Source of the DNA: an uncultured Caulobacteraceae bacterium
GTDB lineage: Bacteria > Pseudomonadota > Alphaproteobacteria > Caulobacterales > Caulobacteraceae
Assembly: GCA_937138625.1 (NCBI GenBank)
Contig: CAKZPF010000003.1
Span: 547,645 to 611,644, forward strand
Direction: 5' to 3'
Length of the DNA stretch: 64,000 bases
Positions 28,497-38,292 of the stretch are shown here, piece after piece. Made by a program: the position numbers and the translations under genes. The first letter of the stretch is position 1; every line of letters begins with the position of its first letter. The notes beneath the pieces are model-generated. The model was not told the DNA's origin. It was given only the letters and a program-made list of their open reading frames with translations, and searched no databases.

Positions 28497-29360
28497 TTAT
28501 GCTCCTGGGGGCGGAACATCGGCGCGGGGGTCGGTGGCGACGGGCTTGGCCGGTTTGCGACCCAACAGGCGGACCAAAATCACCGAGGCCTCGTACAACA
28601 ACAGCAACGGCACCGCCAACAGGATCTGCGACAGCGGGTCCGGCGGCGTGACAAAGGCCGCCAAGACAAACACGCCCGCAATGGCATAGCGGCGAAACTT
28701 GCTCAGCTGCTGCGCCGTCACCACCCCCGCCAGGCCCAACAGCACCAACACCAACGGCATTTGAAAACAAAAGCCAAAGGCCAAAATTAGGGTCGTCACC
28801 AAAGCCAAATAATCGCTGACCTTGGGCAGCAGCTCGATGGCCACTTGTCCGGCCACCATGGCCTCTTGCGACAGGGCAAAGCGCAACACAAAGGGCAGAA
28901 TAAAGCCATAAACCAACCCCGCGCCCATCAAAAACAACACCGGCGAGGCCAGCAAAAACGGCCAGATGGCCCGGCGTTCTCGGCGATATAACCCAGGGGC
29001 CACAAAGGCATAAACCTGATAAGCCAATACCGGCGTGACCAAAACCAAGGCAGCAAACAGCGCCAATTTCATCTTGGTGAAAAAGAATTCAAGGGGAGCC
29101 GTGAAAATCAAGGTCAGCCCCTGCCCCTTCGCGCCCAAATCTCGGGCCGCAGCCTCGAACGGGGCCAACAAGAAAAAGTACAACGGCTCGGCCACAAAAA
29201 AACAAGCCCCGAAGGCCACGGCCGTCATCGACAGCACAATGATCAACCGCCGGCGCAATTCCGCAAGGTGAGCGATCAACGGCGCGCTCGAGGCCTCAAC
29301 CTCGTCATCGTTCACGTCGTGTCCGTCTTGCGGGTCTGAATCGGAAGGGGCCCTCGTCAT
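28497..29360 (-). CDS. tatC: Twin-arginine translocase subunit TatC
   Basis: A 287-residue six-helix membrane receptor for twin-arginine signal peptides. Signature stretches are LIAHLAELRRRLI at the first cytoplasmic edge, FVAPGLYRRERR, GFCFQMPLVLVLL and FVTPPDPLSQILLAVPLLLLYE. The N terminus has about 25 extra acidic residues and the C terminus a Pro-rich tail. Third gene of tatA-tatB-tatC. Confidence 0.97.
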   Translation of the reverse strand: MTRAPSDSDPQDGHDVNDDEVEASSAPLIAHLAELRRRLIIVLSMTAVAFGACFFVAEPLYFFLLAPFEAAARDLGAKGQGLTLIFTAPLEFFFTKMKLALFAALVLVTPVLAYQVYAFVAPGLYRRERRAIWPFLLASPVLFLMGAGLVYGFILPFVLRFALSQEAMVAGQVAIELLPKVSDYLALVTTLILAFGFCFQMPLVLVLLGLAGVVTAQQLSKFRRYAIAGVFVLAAFVTPPDPLSQILLAVPLLLLYEASVILVRLLGRKPAKPVATDPRADVPPPGA

Positions 29361-29365
29361 GATGG

Positions 29366-29647
29366 CTATGATGGATCAACGTTTGACGAAGGCGCATCGT
29401 CACGCGCTTTGGGTTTGCGGCCCGCATCGCGCGCATCGGCATCCAAAGTGCGCACCTGGGCATCCAAAATATCGGCTTCGGCGGCGGCGGCGTTCATTAC
29501 GCCTTGGAAATCCGCAGCCATCATCCGCACCCGGCCGACAATCTGCCCCAGGCTGCGCATCAGACGCGGCAGGTCTTTGGGCCCCACCACCACCAGCGCC
29601 AGGATCATGATCAGTAAAAATTCGAGAACGCCAAAGTCCGGCCGCAT
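29366..29647 (-). CDS. tatB: Twin-arginine translocase subunit TatB
   Basis: A 93-residue protein with one N-terminal helix, the VVVGPKDLPRLMRSLG hinge and an amphipathic helix, then a charged tail. The Gly-Pro after the helix and the order after tatA mark it as TatB. Its ATG overlaps the tatA stop by one base. Confidence 0.92.
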   Translation of the reverse strand: MRPDFGVLEFLLIMILALVVVGPKDLPRLMRSLGQIVGRVRMMAADFQGVMNAAAAEADILDAQVRTLDADARDAGRKPKARDDAPSSNVDPS

Positions 29648-29850
29648 CAGCTGTCCTTGGGGTTGCCTTTGGCGCTTGGGCCCGCCGTGTTTTGGCTGCC
29701 GTCTGTGCCCTCTTCGTCATTCAGGCCTTTTTTGAAGGCTTTGATGCCCTTGGCGGCGTCGCCCATGATGGCGGCGATTTTGCCCCGCCCGCCAAACAGG
29801 ATCAAAACGATCAACACCACAATCAGAATTTGCCAAATGCCAGGACTCAT
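29647..29850 (-). CDS. tatA: Twin-arginine translocase subunit TatA
   Basis: A 67-residue pore-forming subunit: a short helix ([16 protein letters not shown]), GGRGKI at the hinge where many TatA have FG-x-KKLP, an amphipathic helix [14 protein letters not shown], and a polar tail. First gene of the tat operon. Confidence 0.92.
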   Translation of the reverse strand: MSPGIWQILIVVLIVLILFGGRGKIAAIMGDAAKGIKAFKKGLNDEEGTDGSQNTAGPSAKGNPKDS

Positions 29851-29926
29851 CCGGGGCTCCCTTTGCTTGTCTGTGGCCGTCTATACCGGACTTTTTTTCG
29901 CCCGTCACCCTCTGCTGACTGAGAGA

Positions 29927-30598
29927 TCAACTGGTGGGTTCGGCTTCGGCGGCGGCATAATCGGTCATGAATTCGGGCTCGCCCCCGGTGTCTTCGTCTT
30001 CAGGGCCATCGAACAGCGGCATTTTTTTTAAATCCGGCAGGTCCTCAACCCGGGCCTCCATCAGGCCCATGGCCTTCAACTCGTGGAAACCGGGCAGATC
30101 CGCCAAGCTTTGCAGACCAAAATGCGCCAAAAACTGATCGGTCACGCCAAAGGTCACTGGCCGCCCCGGCGATTGCCGCCGCCCGCGTATGCGCACCCAA
30201 TTGATCTCCAGCAAGGTGTCCAACACCCCCTTAGAGATGCTGACCCCGCGAACATGTTCAATCTCGGCGCGGGTCACGGGCTGATGATAGGCGATGATAG
30301 CCAGGGTTTCGAGGGCGGCTTGTGACAGCTTTTTTTGCACCACGCGCTCTTCGATCAAGACATGGGACAGATCCTCGGCGGTTTGAAAGCGCCAGCCGCC
30401 CGCCACCGGCACCAGCTCCACCCCTCGGCCCTGATACTGTTGGCGCAAGCTGGTCAAGGCCTGGGCCACATCGGCACCCGCCGGCAAGCGCGCCGCCAGG
30501 GTGCCCTCGTCCAAAGGCTCGGTGGCGGCGAACAACAACGCCTCGAGGATGCGCAGATGTTCGGGATCAGATGTGGCGGTGGATGTCATATCGGACAT
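29927..30598 (-). CDS. scpB: Segregation and condensation protein B
   Basis: A 223-residue winged-helix partner of ScpA and SMC in chromosome condensation. Landmarks are LEALLFAATEPL near the start, AALETLAIIAYHQPVTRAEI and the following wing RGRRQSPGRPVTFGVTDQFL. The C terminus is an acidic tail. It lies five bases after scpA. Confidence 0.94.
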   Translation of the reverse strand: MSDMTSTATSDPEHLRILEALLFAATEPLDEGTLAARLPAGADVAQALTSLRQQYQGRGVELVPVAGGWRFQTAEDLSHVLIEERVVQKKLSQAALETLAIIAYHQPVTRAEIEHVRGVSISKGVLDTLLEINWVRIRGRRQSPGRPVTFGVTDQFLAHFGLQSLADLPGFHELKAMGLMEARVEDLPDLKKMPLFDGPEDEDTGGEPEFMTDYAAAEAEPTS

Positions 30599-30602
30599 AG
30601 CG

Positions 30603-31427
30603 TCAAAGGTCCTTGGTCTTGCTGGGGGTGGTCTCAGGGGCTGTGGGCTCGGGGTCTTTCAGCTCGATCTCGTGGTCTGGTTGGGGTTGGCGCAGGCTGG
30701 CCTTTTGCTCCTTGGTGAGCTCAAGGGCGGCGGAAAAGCCACTGGCGTGATAGGAGCTTTGCGGCACCTCGTCAGCGACCGCGCGCCGGGGCAGCAAACG
30801 CGACAAGGGCGTCCAGTCCCGCACATGGGGCAAAGCCTGGCGCAGATGATCGCGGGCAAGTTCAAGGGCATAGACTTTGGGCTCGGGCGGTTTGTAGGTT
30901 TTGCGCACCTTTTGGTCGTGCATATGCGCATACGCCGCCAGCAGGTCCGAAAGTCGCGTGTCATATTCGGGCGTGTCTTGGCGGTGCACACCGCTCGCGA
31001 GCCCCCGCATAAAGACATCCTGCCCCAGCTGGGGACGCTCGAAAATGGCCTCGGCGCGTCCGCGCATCAGCTCGAGATGTTTCAGGCGAATGGCCAGATG
31101 CTCGGCCAACTCTTGCGGGCTCAGTTCTTCGTCCTCGGGCTCTTCGGGCAACAGCAAACGAGACTTCAGATAGGCAAGCCACGAGGCCATAACGAGAAAA
31201 TCCCCCGCCAACTCAAGCTGCAAGGCCTCGGCCTCGGCGATAAAAGACAAATATTCATCGGCCAAGGCGCTCATGGACACGGCCTTGAGGTCGATTTTTT
31301 GCCGTCGCGCCAAATCCAACAAGGTGTGCAGCGGGCCTTCATAGGCATCCAAATGCACACTCAGGCTGACCTCCGGCTCGGGAGTGGCTTCGGGGCTTTC
31401 TGTCATGTCGGCAGACTCAGGGCGCAT
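30603..31427 (-). CDS. scpA: Segregation and condensation protein A
   Basis: A 274-residue kleisin that bridges SMC heads. The N-terminal kleisin domain has LDAYEGPLHTLLDLARRQKI (usually GPLDLLL) and YLSFIAEAEALQLELAGDFL. The middle is acidic and the tail Pro/Glu/Thr-rich. In related genomes scpA usually follows nagZ directly; here a plus-strand orphan gene separates them. Confidence 0.93.
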   Translation of the reverse strand: MRPESADMTESPEATPEPEVSLSVHLDAYEGPLHTLLDLARRQKIDLKAVSMSALADEYLSFIAEAEALQLELAGDFLVMASWLAYLKSRLLLPEEPEDEELSPQELAEHLAIRLKHLELMRGRAEAIFERPQLGQDVFMRGLASGVHRQDTPEYDTRLSDLLAAYAHMHDQKVRKTYKPPEPKVYALELARDHLRQALPHVRDWTPLSRLLPRRAVADEVPQSSYHASGFSAALELTKEQKASLRQPQPDHEIELKDPEPTAPETTPSKTKDL

Positions 31428-31523
31428 AAAATCAGGCTAGCACAAATGTCTGGGCGTACAGCCCCCAATCGCATCCTGCTGTCGATTTTGACAATTTTAC
31501 GTCTTGTTCAAGATAAATTTTAC

Positions 31524-31535
31524 TGATACGATCCT
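31524..31535. promoter_or_regulatory. TGATACGATCCT motif before the 31581 gene
   Basis: The 12-mer TGATACGATCCT, an imperfect palindrome around GAT-ACG-ATC, lies 46 bp before the start codon. The identical 12-mer occurs 40 bp before the orphan gene at 46574-46948 (opposite relative orientation), and TACGATC recurs before the 3067-3732 gene. A shared operator is an inference. Confidence 0.4.
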
Positions 31536-31580
31536 ACGACAAATAAAAACCAATAATAATATCATCCACAGGGGGAAACC

Positions 31581-32003
31581 ATGTTCACAGACATCACCAT
31601 TCGCGCCGAAGATCTGGCCAGTTTCAGACAGGAAACGTCTCATTCCTATGAGTTCCCCGAGATCACAGCCCTGTTCCAAAACATGGCGGATGCCAACCGA
31701 GACGGCACCACCACCCTGCAAGAGGCGAAAATTTTTGCCATGGAATACGGCAGTCGTATGGAACGGGATGAAAAAATTCAGGGTATGGAAGTTTACGATG
31801 TGCTGAGCACCGCTGAGAACTATATTTTAGAAGGCAGTGTTCAGTATCCTATTGGGGCCTTGGACATGCCCACGGATGACGCTCAGATCGCTTGGGTGGA
31901 AAGTGCACAAACCGAATATCAGGATTATCTAGACAGCCAACGTCGTCAGCGTGAAACCGAATTCAACTCACCGGCCGAAGATCTAGGTCTGCCTCAGCAC
32001 TAA
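31581..32003 (+). CDS. Orphan 140-residue protein with an EF-hand loop
   Basis: Not recognised overall. Residues ~37-48 read DANRDGTTTLQE, a canonical 12-residue EF-hand loop (Asp1, Asn3, Asp5, Gly6, Glu12), flanked by helices (ALFQNMA before, AKIFAMEYG after), so calcium binding is likely. No signal peptide, no Cys. The ribosome site is AGGGGG. It sits alone on the plus strand between scpA and nagZ, splitting a usually contiguous minus-strand block, with an AT-rich upstream region. Confidence 0.75.
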   Translation: MFTDITIRAEDLASFRQETSHSYEFPEITALFQNMADANRDGTTTLQEAKIFAMEYGSRMERDEKIQGMEVYDVLSTAENYILEGSVQYPIGALDMPTDDAQIAWVESAQTEYQDYLDSQRRQRETEFNSPAEDLGLPQH

Positions 32004-32011
32004 GCCAATAT

Positions 32012-32950
32012 CTAGGCGCTGACGCCCCAAACCTCGGCGATCGCCGCCATCTCGGCCATTTCGCCATTGCAATGCAGCAGCAGGTCACAGCCGGCCCGAA
32101 GCGCGCCTTCGGCCCGGTCTTGCATACGCCCGCCCAGGGCCTTCATCGACAGATCATCTGACATCAATTGGCCCGCAAAGCCGATCTCTTGGCGGATGAT
32201 CTCGTCAATCACCCGTTTTGACAGAGTCACGGGGTGATCAGGGTCAATAGCCGTCAGGGTGACATGGGCGGTCATGGCATAGGGCGCATCCCGCAAGGCC
32301 CGGAAGGGCACAAAATCCGTCTTGATCAGGGTATCCAACGGGGTATCGATCAGGGCCGCATGTTCGTGGGTATCGGCCAAGGCCCGACCGTGGCCAGGAA
32401 TGTGCTTGATCACCGGGGCCACACCGCCCGCCGTCAGCCCCTCGGCGGCGGCTTTGGCCAAGGCGGCGACAACTTCAGGCGTGGCGGAAAAGGCGCGGTC
32501 GCCAATGACCTCGTGGGTATCCGGAAAGGCCAAATCACAAACGGGCGCGCAATCGGCATTGATCCCCAGCGCCATCAGCTCGGCGGCCATCAGGCGATGT
32601 TCGGCGCGCACACAGGCGATCGCCGCCTCCGGCCCCATATGCTCGGCCATCTCGCCAAAGCGGCACATGGGCGCGCGATGGGTGGCCAAGGGCGCTTTCA
32701 GCCGCGCCACCCGGCCGCCTTCTTGGTCAATAAAAATAGGGGCGTCGTCATCACCCACAGTGGCGCGCAGGGCCGCTGTCAGGGCGCGGACCTCATCGGC
32801 GGTGCCGATATTGCGCGCGAACAAAATAAAGCCAAAGGGCTGAACAGCCTCGAAAAAAACCCGCTCCTCCGGCCCTAAGGCCACGCCCGCACAGCCATAA
32901 ATCACGGGCCGGCGGATTTGTCCGTTCTCTGCCCCACTGGTCAGGGTCAT
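32012..32950 (-). CDS. nagZ: Beta-N-acetylhexosaminidase (muropeptide recycling)
   Basis: A 312-residue GH3 enzyme that removes GlcNAc from anhydro-muropeptides in the cytoplasm. The catalytic loop KHIPGHGRALADTHEH carries the His-Asp pair, and the nucleophile Asp is in LMSDDLSMKAL; IDQEGGRVARL is the family start signature. The start at 32950 (MTLTSGAENG) overlaps the stop of the SPOR gene as ATGA. The longer frame lacks a ribosome site. Confidence 0.95.
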   Translation of the reverse strand: MTLTSGAENGQIRRPVIYGCAGVALGPEERVFFEAVQPFGFILFARNIGTADEVRALTAALRATVGDDDAPIFIDQEGGRVARLKAPLATHRAPMCRFGEMAEHMGPEAAIACVRAEHRLMAAELMALGINADCAPVCDLAFPDTHEVIGDRAFSATPEVVAALAKAAAEGLTAGGVAPVIKHIPGHGRALADTHEHAALIDTPLDTLIKTDFVPFRALRDAPYAMTAHVTLTAIDPDHPVTLSKRVIDEIIRQEIGFAGQLMSDDLSMKALGGRMQDRAEGALRAGCDLLLHCNGEMAEMAAIAEVWGVSA

Positions 32951-33777
32951 TTGCGCACCAGGCACCCCTGGCCTGCGGCTTTCAGATCGGCACACAAAGC
33001 CTGGGCGGCGGCTTTATCGGCAAAGCCCGCGGCCCGCACACGATAATAAATGCCTTTGTCGCCCAGATCCGCGCGTTCGATGGATTTGCTGTGAGATTTC
33101 AAAGCCAGATATTTGCCCTGCAGACGGGTCCAGGTGGCGTCGGCATCTGCTGCGGATCGCGTGGCCGCCAACTGCACCACATACCCGCCGGTCGTTGCTG
33201 TTGCCGGCTTGGGCTCGGGTTTTGGCTTTGGCTTGGACGCTTCAGCAGGGCTTTCGGCCTTTTTCTCGACAGGCGCAGACGGCTCAGCTTTTTTCTCTGC
33301 CTTCTTCATGGGTGCAGGTTCGGCCCCTTTTAGGGGATCGCTTTTGGCCAGTTCTTTTTTGGGTGCCGCTGGTTTCAGGGCCGCCGTTTTTACGGGCGCG
33401 CTGGGCGCGGCTTTGGGGGCGTCTTTATCCAGGGCCACGGGCTCTTCGGGCCCGGCCGCAAAGCTTTTCACCGCCGGGCTTTCTTCGCCACTGACCGTGT
33501 CATAGACGGTTTTGTCCTGATCAGGAGCCTCAAGGCCACCGGGATCATCGGGCGCGACCTTAAACGGTGTATCCGAGGCGGTTATATAGGGCGGCATGTC
33601 GCGGTCCCGCACGCCGGATTTGAACATGCTCCAGACCACCACGCCAAAGGCCACGACCAGCACCGCCGCCACCATCAACAGCACCATACCTTTGCCGCCG
33701 CCGTCTTCGTCGCGCACGTCATAGCTTAGGGGGCGATCGGGGGGGGGCGTGTACATGCCGTCTTTGTCTGTCATCAT
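32947..33777 (-). CDS. SPOR-domain membrane protein
   Basis: A 276-residue bitopic protein: cytoplasmic head, one membrane helix (GMVLLMVAAVLVVAFGVVVW, residues ~30-50), a long Ala/Pro/Lys-rich periplasmic linker (residues ~100-195), and a C-terminal SPOR domain (GGYVVQLAATRSAADADATW to the end) that binds denuded septal peptidoglycan. It resembles FtsN in layout but is not clearly FtsN. It is coupled to nagZ by a 4-bp overlap. Confidence 0.9.
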   Translation of the reverse strand: MMTDKDGMYTPPPDRPLSYDVRDEDGGGKGMVLLMVAAVLVVAFGVVVWSMFKSGVRDRDMPPYITASDTPFKVAPDDPGGLEAPDQDKTVYDTVSGEESPAVKSFAAGPEEPVALDKDAPKAAPSAPVKTAALKPAAPKKELAKSDPLKGAEPAPMKKAEKKAEPSAPVEKKAESPAEASKPKPKPEPKPATATTGGYVVQLAATRSAADADATWTRLQGKYLALKSHSKSIERADLGDKGIYYRVRAAGFADKAAAQALCADLKAAGQGCLVRK

Positions 33778-33809
33778 CCTGCCTCGTCTTCAGTATCGGA
33801 CTCAGGTTT

Positions 33810-34988
33810 CTATACCGATTGATCCAAATTAAAAAGTCGTCTGTGCTCGGCCAAGGCGTAACTGTCGGTCATACCGGCAATATAGTCACACACCAGCCGG
33901 GCGGTATGGGCGGTGTGGGGCTGCTCGGCTTTGGATCGCCAGGGGTCCGGCAGCACATCGGGCTCGTCGAGGAACAGATCAAACAAAGCGCGCACCATCC
34001 GTCGGGCTTGACTCATTTTGCGGTTAATCTCGGTGTGGCGGTACATGCGGTCGAACAAAAAGGCCCGCAAGATGGCCATGTCCTCGCGCATATCCTCGGA
34101 AAAGGCCACCAGGGTCTCGTGATGGCCCCGGATCTGCTGCACGGATGTGGGGGCCAAATCGTCAAGGCGGGTGCGGGTTTCCTGGATACAGTCGCTCACC
34201 ATGCGGCCGATCAGACGGCGGATGACTTCGAACTGCACACGCTCGGCATCCAGGCCTGGGTATTGGTCTTGCACGGCCTTAAACGTCTCGGCCACAAAGG
34301 GCACGTCCTGGCAAAGCTCATCGGCGGAAAACAAGCCCGCCCGCAAGCCATCGTCGATGTCGTGGTTATTATAGGCGATGTCATCACTCAGGGCCGCGAT
34401 TTGCGCCTCGAGGCTGGCGAAGGTTTGCAGCTCCAGGTCCTGCAGGGCACAGTATTTTTGATAGCTTTCCGGCACTGGGGTGCCCACGGGTCCGTTGTGC
34501 TTGACGATGCCCTCCAGCGTTTCCCAGGTCAGGTTCAGACCATCAAATTCCGGGTACCGCGCTTCGAGCTTGGTCAGGATGCGAAAGGTCTGCACATTGT
34601 GATCAAAACCGCCAAAATCCGCCATGCAGGCCGCCAATTCCTCCTCGCCCGCATGGCCAAAAGGCGGATGGCCCAGGTCATGGGCCAGGGCCAGGGCCTC
34701 GGTCAGATCTTCGTCCACCTGAAAATACCGCGCCAAGGTGCGGGCGATTTGGGCGACCTCGAGCGAATGGGTCAGGCGGGTGCGATGATGGTCGCCCTCA
34801 TGGGCCACAAAAACTTGAGTTTTTTGCTTCAGGCGTCGAAAGGCCACGGCGTGGATGATGCGATCTCGATCCCGCTGAAAGGGGCTGCGGGTTTGGCTTT
34901 CGGCCTCGGGGTGGGCGCGGCCCCGGCTGTGGTTGGGGTCTGTGGCATAGGGGGCGCGGGCCGGCGACGATAACGGTGAGCTGTCCAT
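33810..34988 (-). CDS. dgt: Deoxyguanosinetriphosphate triphosphohydrolase-like protein
   Basis: A 392-residue HD-domain dNTPase. Metal-binding residues are in [16 protein letters not shown] and [36 protein letters not shown] is the family N-terminal motif. Type 2 (dGTPase-like) by length. In related genomes argS usually lies between dgt and the SPOR gene; here they are 32 bp apart with no argS. Confidence 0.94.
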   Translation of the reverse strand: MDSSPLSSPARAPYATDPNHSRGRAHPEAESQTRSPFQRDRDRIIHAVAFRRLKQKTQVFVAHEGDHHRTRLTHSLEVAQIARTLARYFQVDEDLTEALALAHDLGHPPFGHAGEEELAACMADFGGFDHNVQTFRILTKLEARYPEFDGLNLTWETLEGIVKHNGPVGTPVPESYQKYCALQDLELQTFASLEAQIAALSDDIAYNNHDIDDGLRAGLFSADELCQDVPFVAETFKAVQDQYPGLDAERVQFEVIRRLIGRMVSDCIQETRTRLDDLAPTSVQQIRGHHETLVAFSEDMREDMAILRAFLFDRMYRHTEINRKMSQARRMVRALFDLFLDEPDVLPDPWRSKAEQPHTAHTARLVCDYIAGMTDSYALAEHRRLFNLDQSV

Positions 34989-35087
34989 ACGACAAAGACC
35001 CTTTCGATTTGCGATCGGCGATCATCCGACCTATATGAGTCTTATGACCTTATCCCGATCCCATACTGATTCCGAGGGGGCATCTGC

Positions 35088-35441
35088 ATGACCGCCACCG
35101 CTGAAACCCCAGAAGACGGCCTGCCCACCCTGACCGATGCCGCCGCTGAGCGCTTGAAGGCCCTGAGCAAAAAGGCCGGCGAGCGCCAAATTTTGCGCCT
35201 GAGTGTCATTGGCGGCGGCTGTTCCGGCTTTCAATATGAAATGGCCTTGGTCACAAGCCCCAAGCCCGAAGACCTGATCATCACGCACCAGGATGCCCAG
35301 GCGGCCATTGACCCCATTTCCCTGGAATTCCTGAAGGATTCGGTGATTGATTTTGTCGATGACATTGGCGGGGCCGAGTTTAAAATCGACAACCCCAACG
35401 CCGTGGCCAATTGTGGCTGCGGGGTGTCGTTCACCATCTAA
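35088..35441 (+). CDS. erpA: Iron-sulfur cluster insertion protein, A-type carrier
   Basis: A 117-residue A-type scaffold/carrier that delivers Fe-S clusters. The three cluster ligands are visible: Cys in VIGGGCSGFQYEM and the CGC in ANCGCGVSF near the end. It is divergent from dgt and is followed by xth 20 bp later, the common alphaproteobacterial order. ErpA is preferred over IscA by context. Confidence 0.92.
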   Translation: MTATAETPEDGLPTLTDAAAERLKALSKKAGERQILRLSVIGGGCSGFQYEMALVTSPKPEDLIITHQDAQAAIDPISLEFLKDSVIDFVDDIGGAEFKIDNPNAVANCGCGVSFTI

Positions 35442-35461
35442 GCGCGGATCACACACCCCTG

Positions 35462-36250
35462 ATGAGCCAAACCCTGAGCATCGCCTGCTGGAACGTCAAT
35501 TCCCTCAACACCCGCCTGCCCCGCGTGCTGGAGTGGCTGCAGGCCGAAGCCCCCGATGTGGTCTGCCTGCAAGAGCTGAAATGCATGGACGAAAAAGTGC
35601 CCCGCCTGGAGCTTGAGGATCTGGGCTATAACCTGATCACCCATGGTCAAAAGACTTATAATGGCGTGGCCATCCTGTCGAAACACCCCCTCAGTGACGT
35701 GGTCACGGGCTTGCCTAATTTTGATGATGAACAGGCCCGCTACCTTGAGGCCTTGGTCGAGGCTCCGGTGCCGTTTCGCGTGGCGTCACTGTATGCGCCC
35801 AATGGCAACCCCGTCGAGACGGAAAAATTCCCTTATAAATTGCGCTGGCTGGATGCTCTTCATCAGCGGGCCACAGACCTGATGACGTGGGAAGAGGCGA
35901 CGGTCCTGTGCGGGGATTACAACATCATCCCCACGGCCGCCGACTGCCATGATGTCGCTGTATGGGCTGGGGACGCCTTGTATCAGCCCGAATCCCGCGC
36001 CCGTTATCAAGGCCTGCTGAACCTGGGTCTGACGGATGCCTACGCCGCCCGCCCCGACCCAGACGGCCGTTTCACCTTCTGGGATTATCAAGGCGGAGCC
36101 TGGCAAAAAAACCACGGCATTCGCATTGATCACCACCTGCTGAGCCCTGAGGCCGCCGACCGCCTGCAAGCTGTTCGCATCCACAAAGACACCCGGGCCG
36201 CTGAACGCCCATCGGACCATGTGCCGGTGGTGACGACCTTTGCGCTATAG
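35462..36250 (+). CDS. xth: Exodeoxyribonuclease III (AP endonuclease)
   Basis: A 262-residue Mg2+-dependent repair nuclease. Motifs are IACWNVNSLNTRLPRV, VVCLQELKC (catalytic Glu), YNGVAILSK, the GDYNIIPTAAD segment and the C-terminal DHVPVVTTF (catalytic Asp-His). The ATG at 35462 gives the normal family start MSQTLSIACWN. Probably co-transcribed with erpA. Confidence 0.96.
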   Translation: MSQTLSIACWNVNSLNTRLPRVLEWLQAEAPDVVCLQELKCMDEKVPRLELEDLGYNLITHGQKTYNGVAILSKHPLSDVVTGLPNFDDEQARYLEALVEAPVPFRVASLYAPNGNPVETEKFPYKLRWLDALHQRATDLMTWEEATVLCGDYNIIPTAADCHDVAVWAGDALYQPESRARYQGLLNLGLTDAYAARPDPDGRFTFWDYQGGAWQKNHGIRIDHHLLSPEAADRLQAVRIHKDTRAAERPSDHVPVVTTFAL

Positions 36251-36372
36251 GGTCAGGGGTTCTTATGGGCCCTTTGCCCGCCCCCTTGAAAAAACAGCAC
36301 AGGCTTCTGAAAACTGTGGGTTGAGCGCAAAAGCCCCATTCGCTTTTCAGCCGAACAGCGTACACTGCGCCC

Positions 36373-38292
36373 ATGCTGGTGCTGACCCCTGTATTGGATG
36401 ACGACGTAGACCCCAAGCTTTGGGCTGGGCTGTTGATGTGCCTGACGCTTGTGGGCCTCATCAAATTGGTCTTCGCCTTGGTCCTGCCCTTGGGGGCGCA
36501 TGAAGCCGTCTGGATCAGTTATGCCCAGAATTTAAACCTCACCAACCCTCACAGCTTGCCGGTCTATCCCGCACTTTTGAAAGGCATTTCCACCCTTTTG
36601 GGGGAAAGTGTGCTGAGTTGGCGGTTAGGCGGCTGGCTGATCGGGGCCATCCTGCCCCTGGTGGTGGTTTGGGCGGCGCGCCCGCTGGTGGGCTTACGGC
36701 AGGCGGTTTGGGCCGGCCTAGTCAGTTTGGTCTTGCCCCCCCTGACCCTCAGTGGTGTGCGTGTGGGGGTAGACAGCCTGTTGGCCTTGGAAACCCTGGT
36801 GATTTTTGGCCTGGTCATCCGCACGCTCAACAGCAAAACCATCGGGCTGTGGTTGCTGTGTGGCTTTGTCATTGGTATCGGCATTTGCACTGATCCGCGC
36901 ATGGTGCTGTTAGCGGCCAGTTTGCTGATGGGCGTTGTGGTGCTGTCGGCAGGGCGCAGCGCCTGGCGACATCCCCCATTTTTGCTGGCCTTTGCCATCA
37001 GTTTATGGGGCTTTTGGCCTTATGTGGCCTTGCTGAGCCAAGGCCTGATGACCGGCCTGCCGAGCCCCCTGCCCCTGAGTTTTGAGAAAAGCTTTCTGGG
37101 TCTTTTTCTGGGTTTGCTGCTGATCACACCCCTTATGGTGTATGGTTTTGTCAAAGGCTTTCAGATTGTCTATCGCCGAGCGCTGAACGGACAAGGCTTG
37201 GCGGGGGCTACATTGGTGTTCATGGCCTTGCCCACGGCCTATGGCGTTGTGTTGCTGGCGCTGGGGCAAATTGACCTGCCCTTGCTGGCGATGCTCAGCG
37301 CCCTGTTTGTCATCGTTATCCCTGCTGCCACCGAAGCCTTTTTGGTCCGCGCCCCGAACAGTGAAGCCCGCCGCATTCGGCTGGGTCTGGTGTGTTTGGC
37401 ACCGGTGTGGGCGTTGTTTACCGTCACCTCGCTCGGGCTTTATCAGGTGGCTTGGGCCGCGCCGGATCGGTTTTTGCCCAAGTCAGAACAATGGCGGTTG
37501 AAAGGCGAATTTGCCAGCTGGCAAGCGGTAAAGCGCCCTGTGGAAAGCCTGCTGGACAGTCACCAAAGCCTGCCGCATCAAACCGTGGTTGCCGTGGGCG
37601 GGCATGAACACGCCGCCCGCATTGCCCAATTGATTGAACACCAGGCCCCGGTTTATCACCTGGCCACACCCGCCGATTTGGGCACGGCCCATGAACTGCG
37701 CGCCGCCCGTTGGGGCCAAGGCGAAGAGGCTTTGATGGGTCTTGCTCCCGGTACACCCGTGGTCCTGGCCCTTAAGACCCCCGATCAAATCTATGATGGG
37801 CCCGCGGACACCACCTTCCGCACCCGGTTGTGTCAGCGCTTTGATACCATAGAGCCCGCCGGTCAGGTGACCTTGGCGCCTGGCCGTGAACGGGTGGCGC
37901 TTTACACCGCCTACACCCGCGCCGAACCGCGCCCCTTGCAGGCGGGATGCCCCCTGTTTCCAGATCTCTATATTCACAGCCCTGGCCCCGGCGAGGTGCT
38001 GCCCCAAGGCCCCATCCGCATCACGGGACTGGCAAGCGCCATGACGGGCATTGCCAAGCTCGAAGTGGTATTGGATGGTCAGCCGCTGGGAATTGCGCAC
38101 TATGGCTTTGCGCCCGATGACATCACGGTGCCGCCGGCGTTGCGCTTTGACCCCATGTTTCCTGAGCTAGGCTTTGCCTACGAGCTCGATACCCGTGCCT
38201 TGCGCCCTGGTGCGCATGTTTTGTCTCTGCGGGCCACGCGGGTGGATGGCCGCGAGGTCAACGGCGCGGAACAAACAATCTATATTCGCTGA
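36373..38292 (+). CDS. Membrane glycosyltransferase (GT-C fold, ArnT/PMT-like) with C-terminal beta domain
   Basis: A 639-residue protein. About eleven hydrophobic helices fill residues ~15-365. The first periplasmic loop has GAHEAVWISYAQ where this superfamily usually has a D-E motif, so only Glu remains. A soluble region follows, and the last ~110 residues (LYIHSPGPGEVLPQGPIRIT to the end) look like an Ig-like beta-sandwich. It would transfer sugar from a polyprenyl phosphate to an envelope acceptor. It converges with the GT2 gene below, which has a matching role, making a two-enzyme module likely. Confidence 0.75.
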   Translation: MLVLTPVLDDDVDPKLWAGLLMCLTLVGLIKLVFALVLPLGAHEAVWISYAQNLNLTNPHSLPVYPALLKGISTLLGESVLSWRLGGWLIGAILPLVVVWAARPLVGLRQAVWAGLVSLVLPPLTLSGVRVGVDSLLALETLVIFGLVIRTLNSKTIGLWLLCGFVIGIGICTDPRMVLLAASLLMGVVVLSAGRSAWRHPPFLLAFAISLWGFWPYVALLSQGLMTGLPSPLPLSFEKSFLGLFLGLLLITPLMVYGFVKGFQIVYRRALNGQGLAGATLVFMALPTAYGVVLLALGQIDLPLLAMLSALFVIVIPAATEAFLVRAPNSEARRIRLGLVCLAPVWALFTVTSLGLYQVAWAAPDRFLPKSEQWRLKGEFASWQAVKRPVESLLDSHQSLPHQTVVAVGGHEHAARIAQLIEHQAPVYHLATPADLGTAHELRAARWGQGEEALMGLAPGTPVVLALKTPDQIYDGPADTTFRTRLCQRFDTIEPAGQVTLAPGRERVALYTAYTRAEPRPLQAGCPLFPDLYIHSPGPGEVLPQGPIRITGLASAMTGIAKLEVVLDGQPLGIAHYGFAPDDITVPPALRFDPMFPELGFAYELDTRALRPGAHVLSLRATRVDGREVNGAEQTIYIR

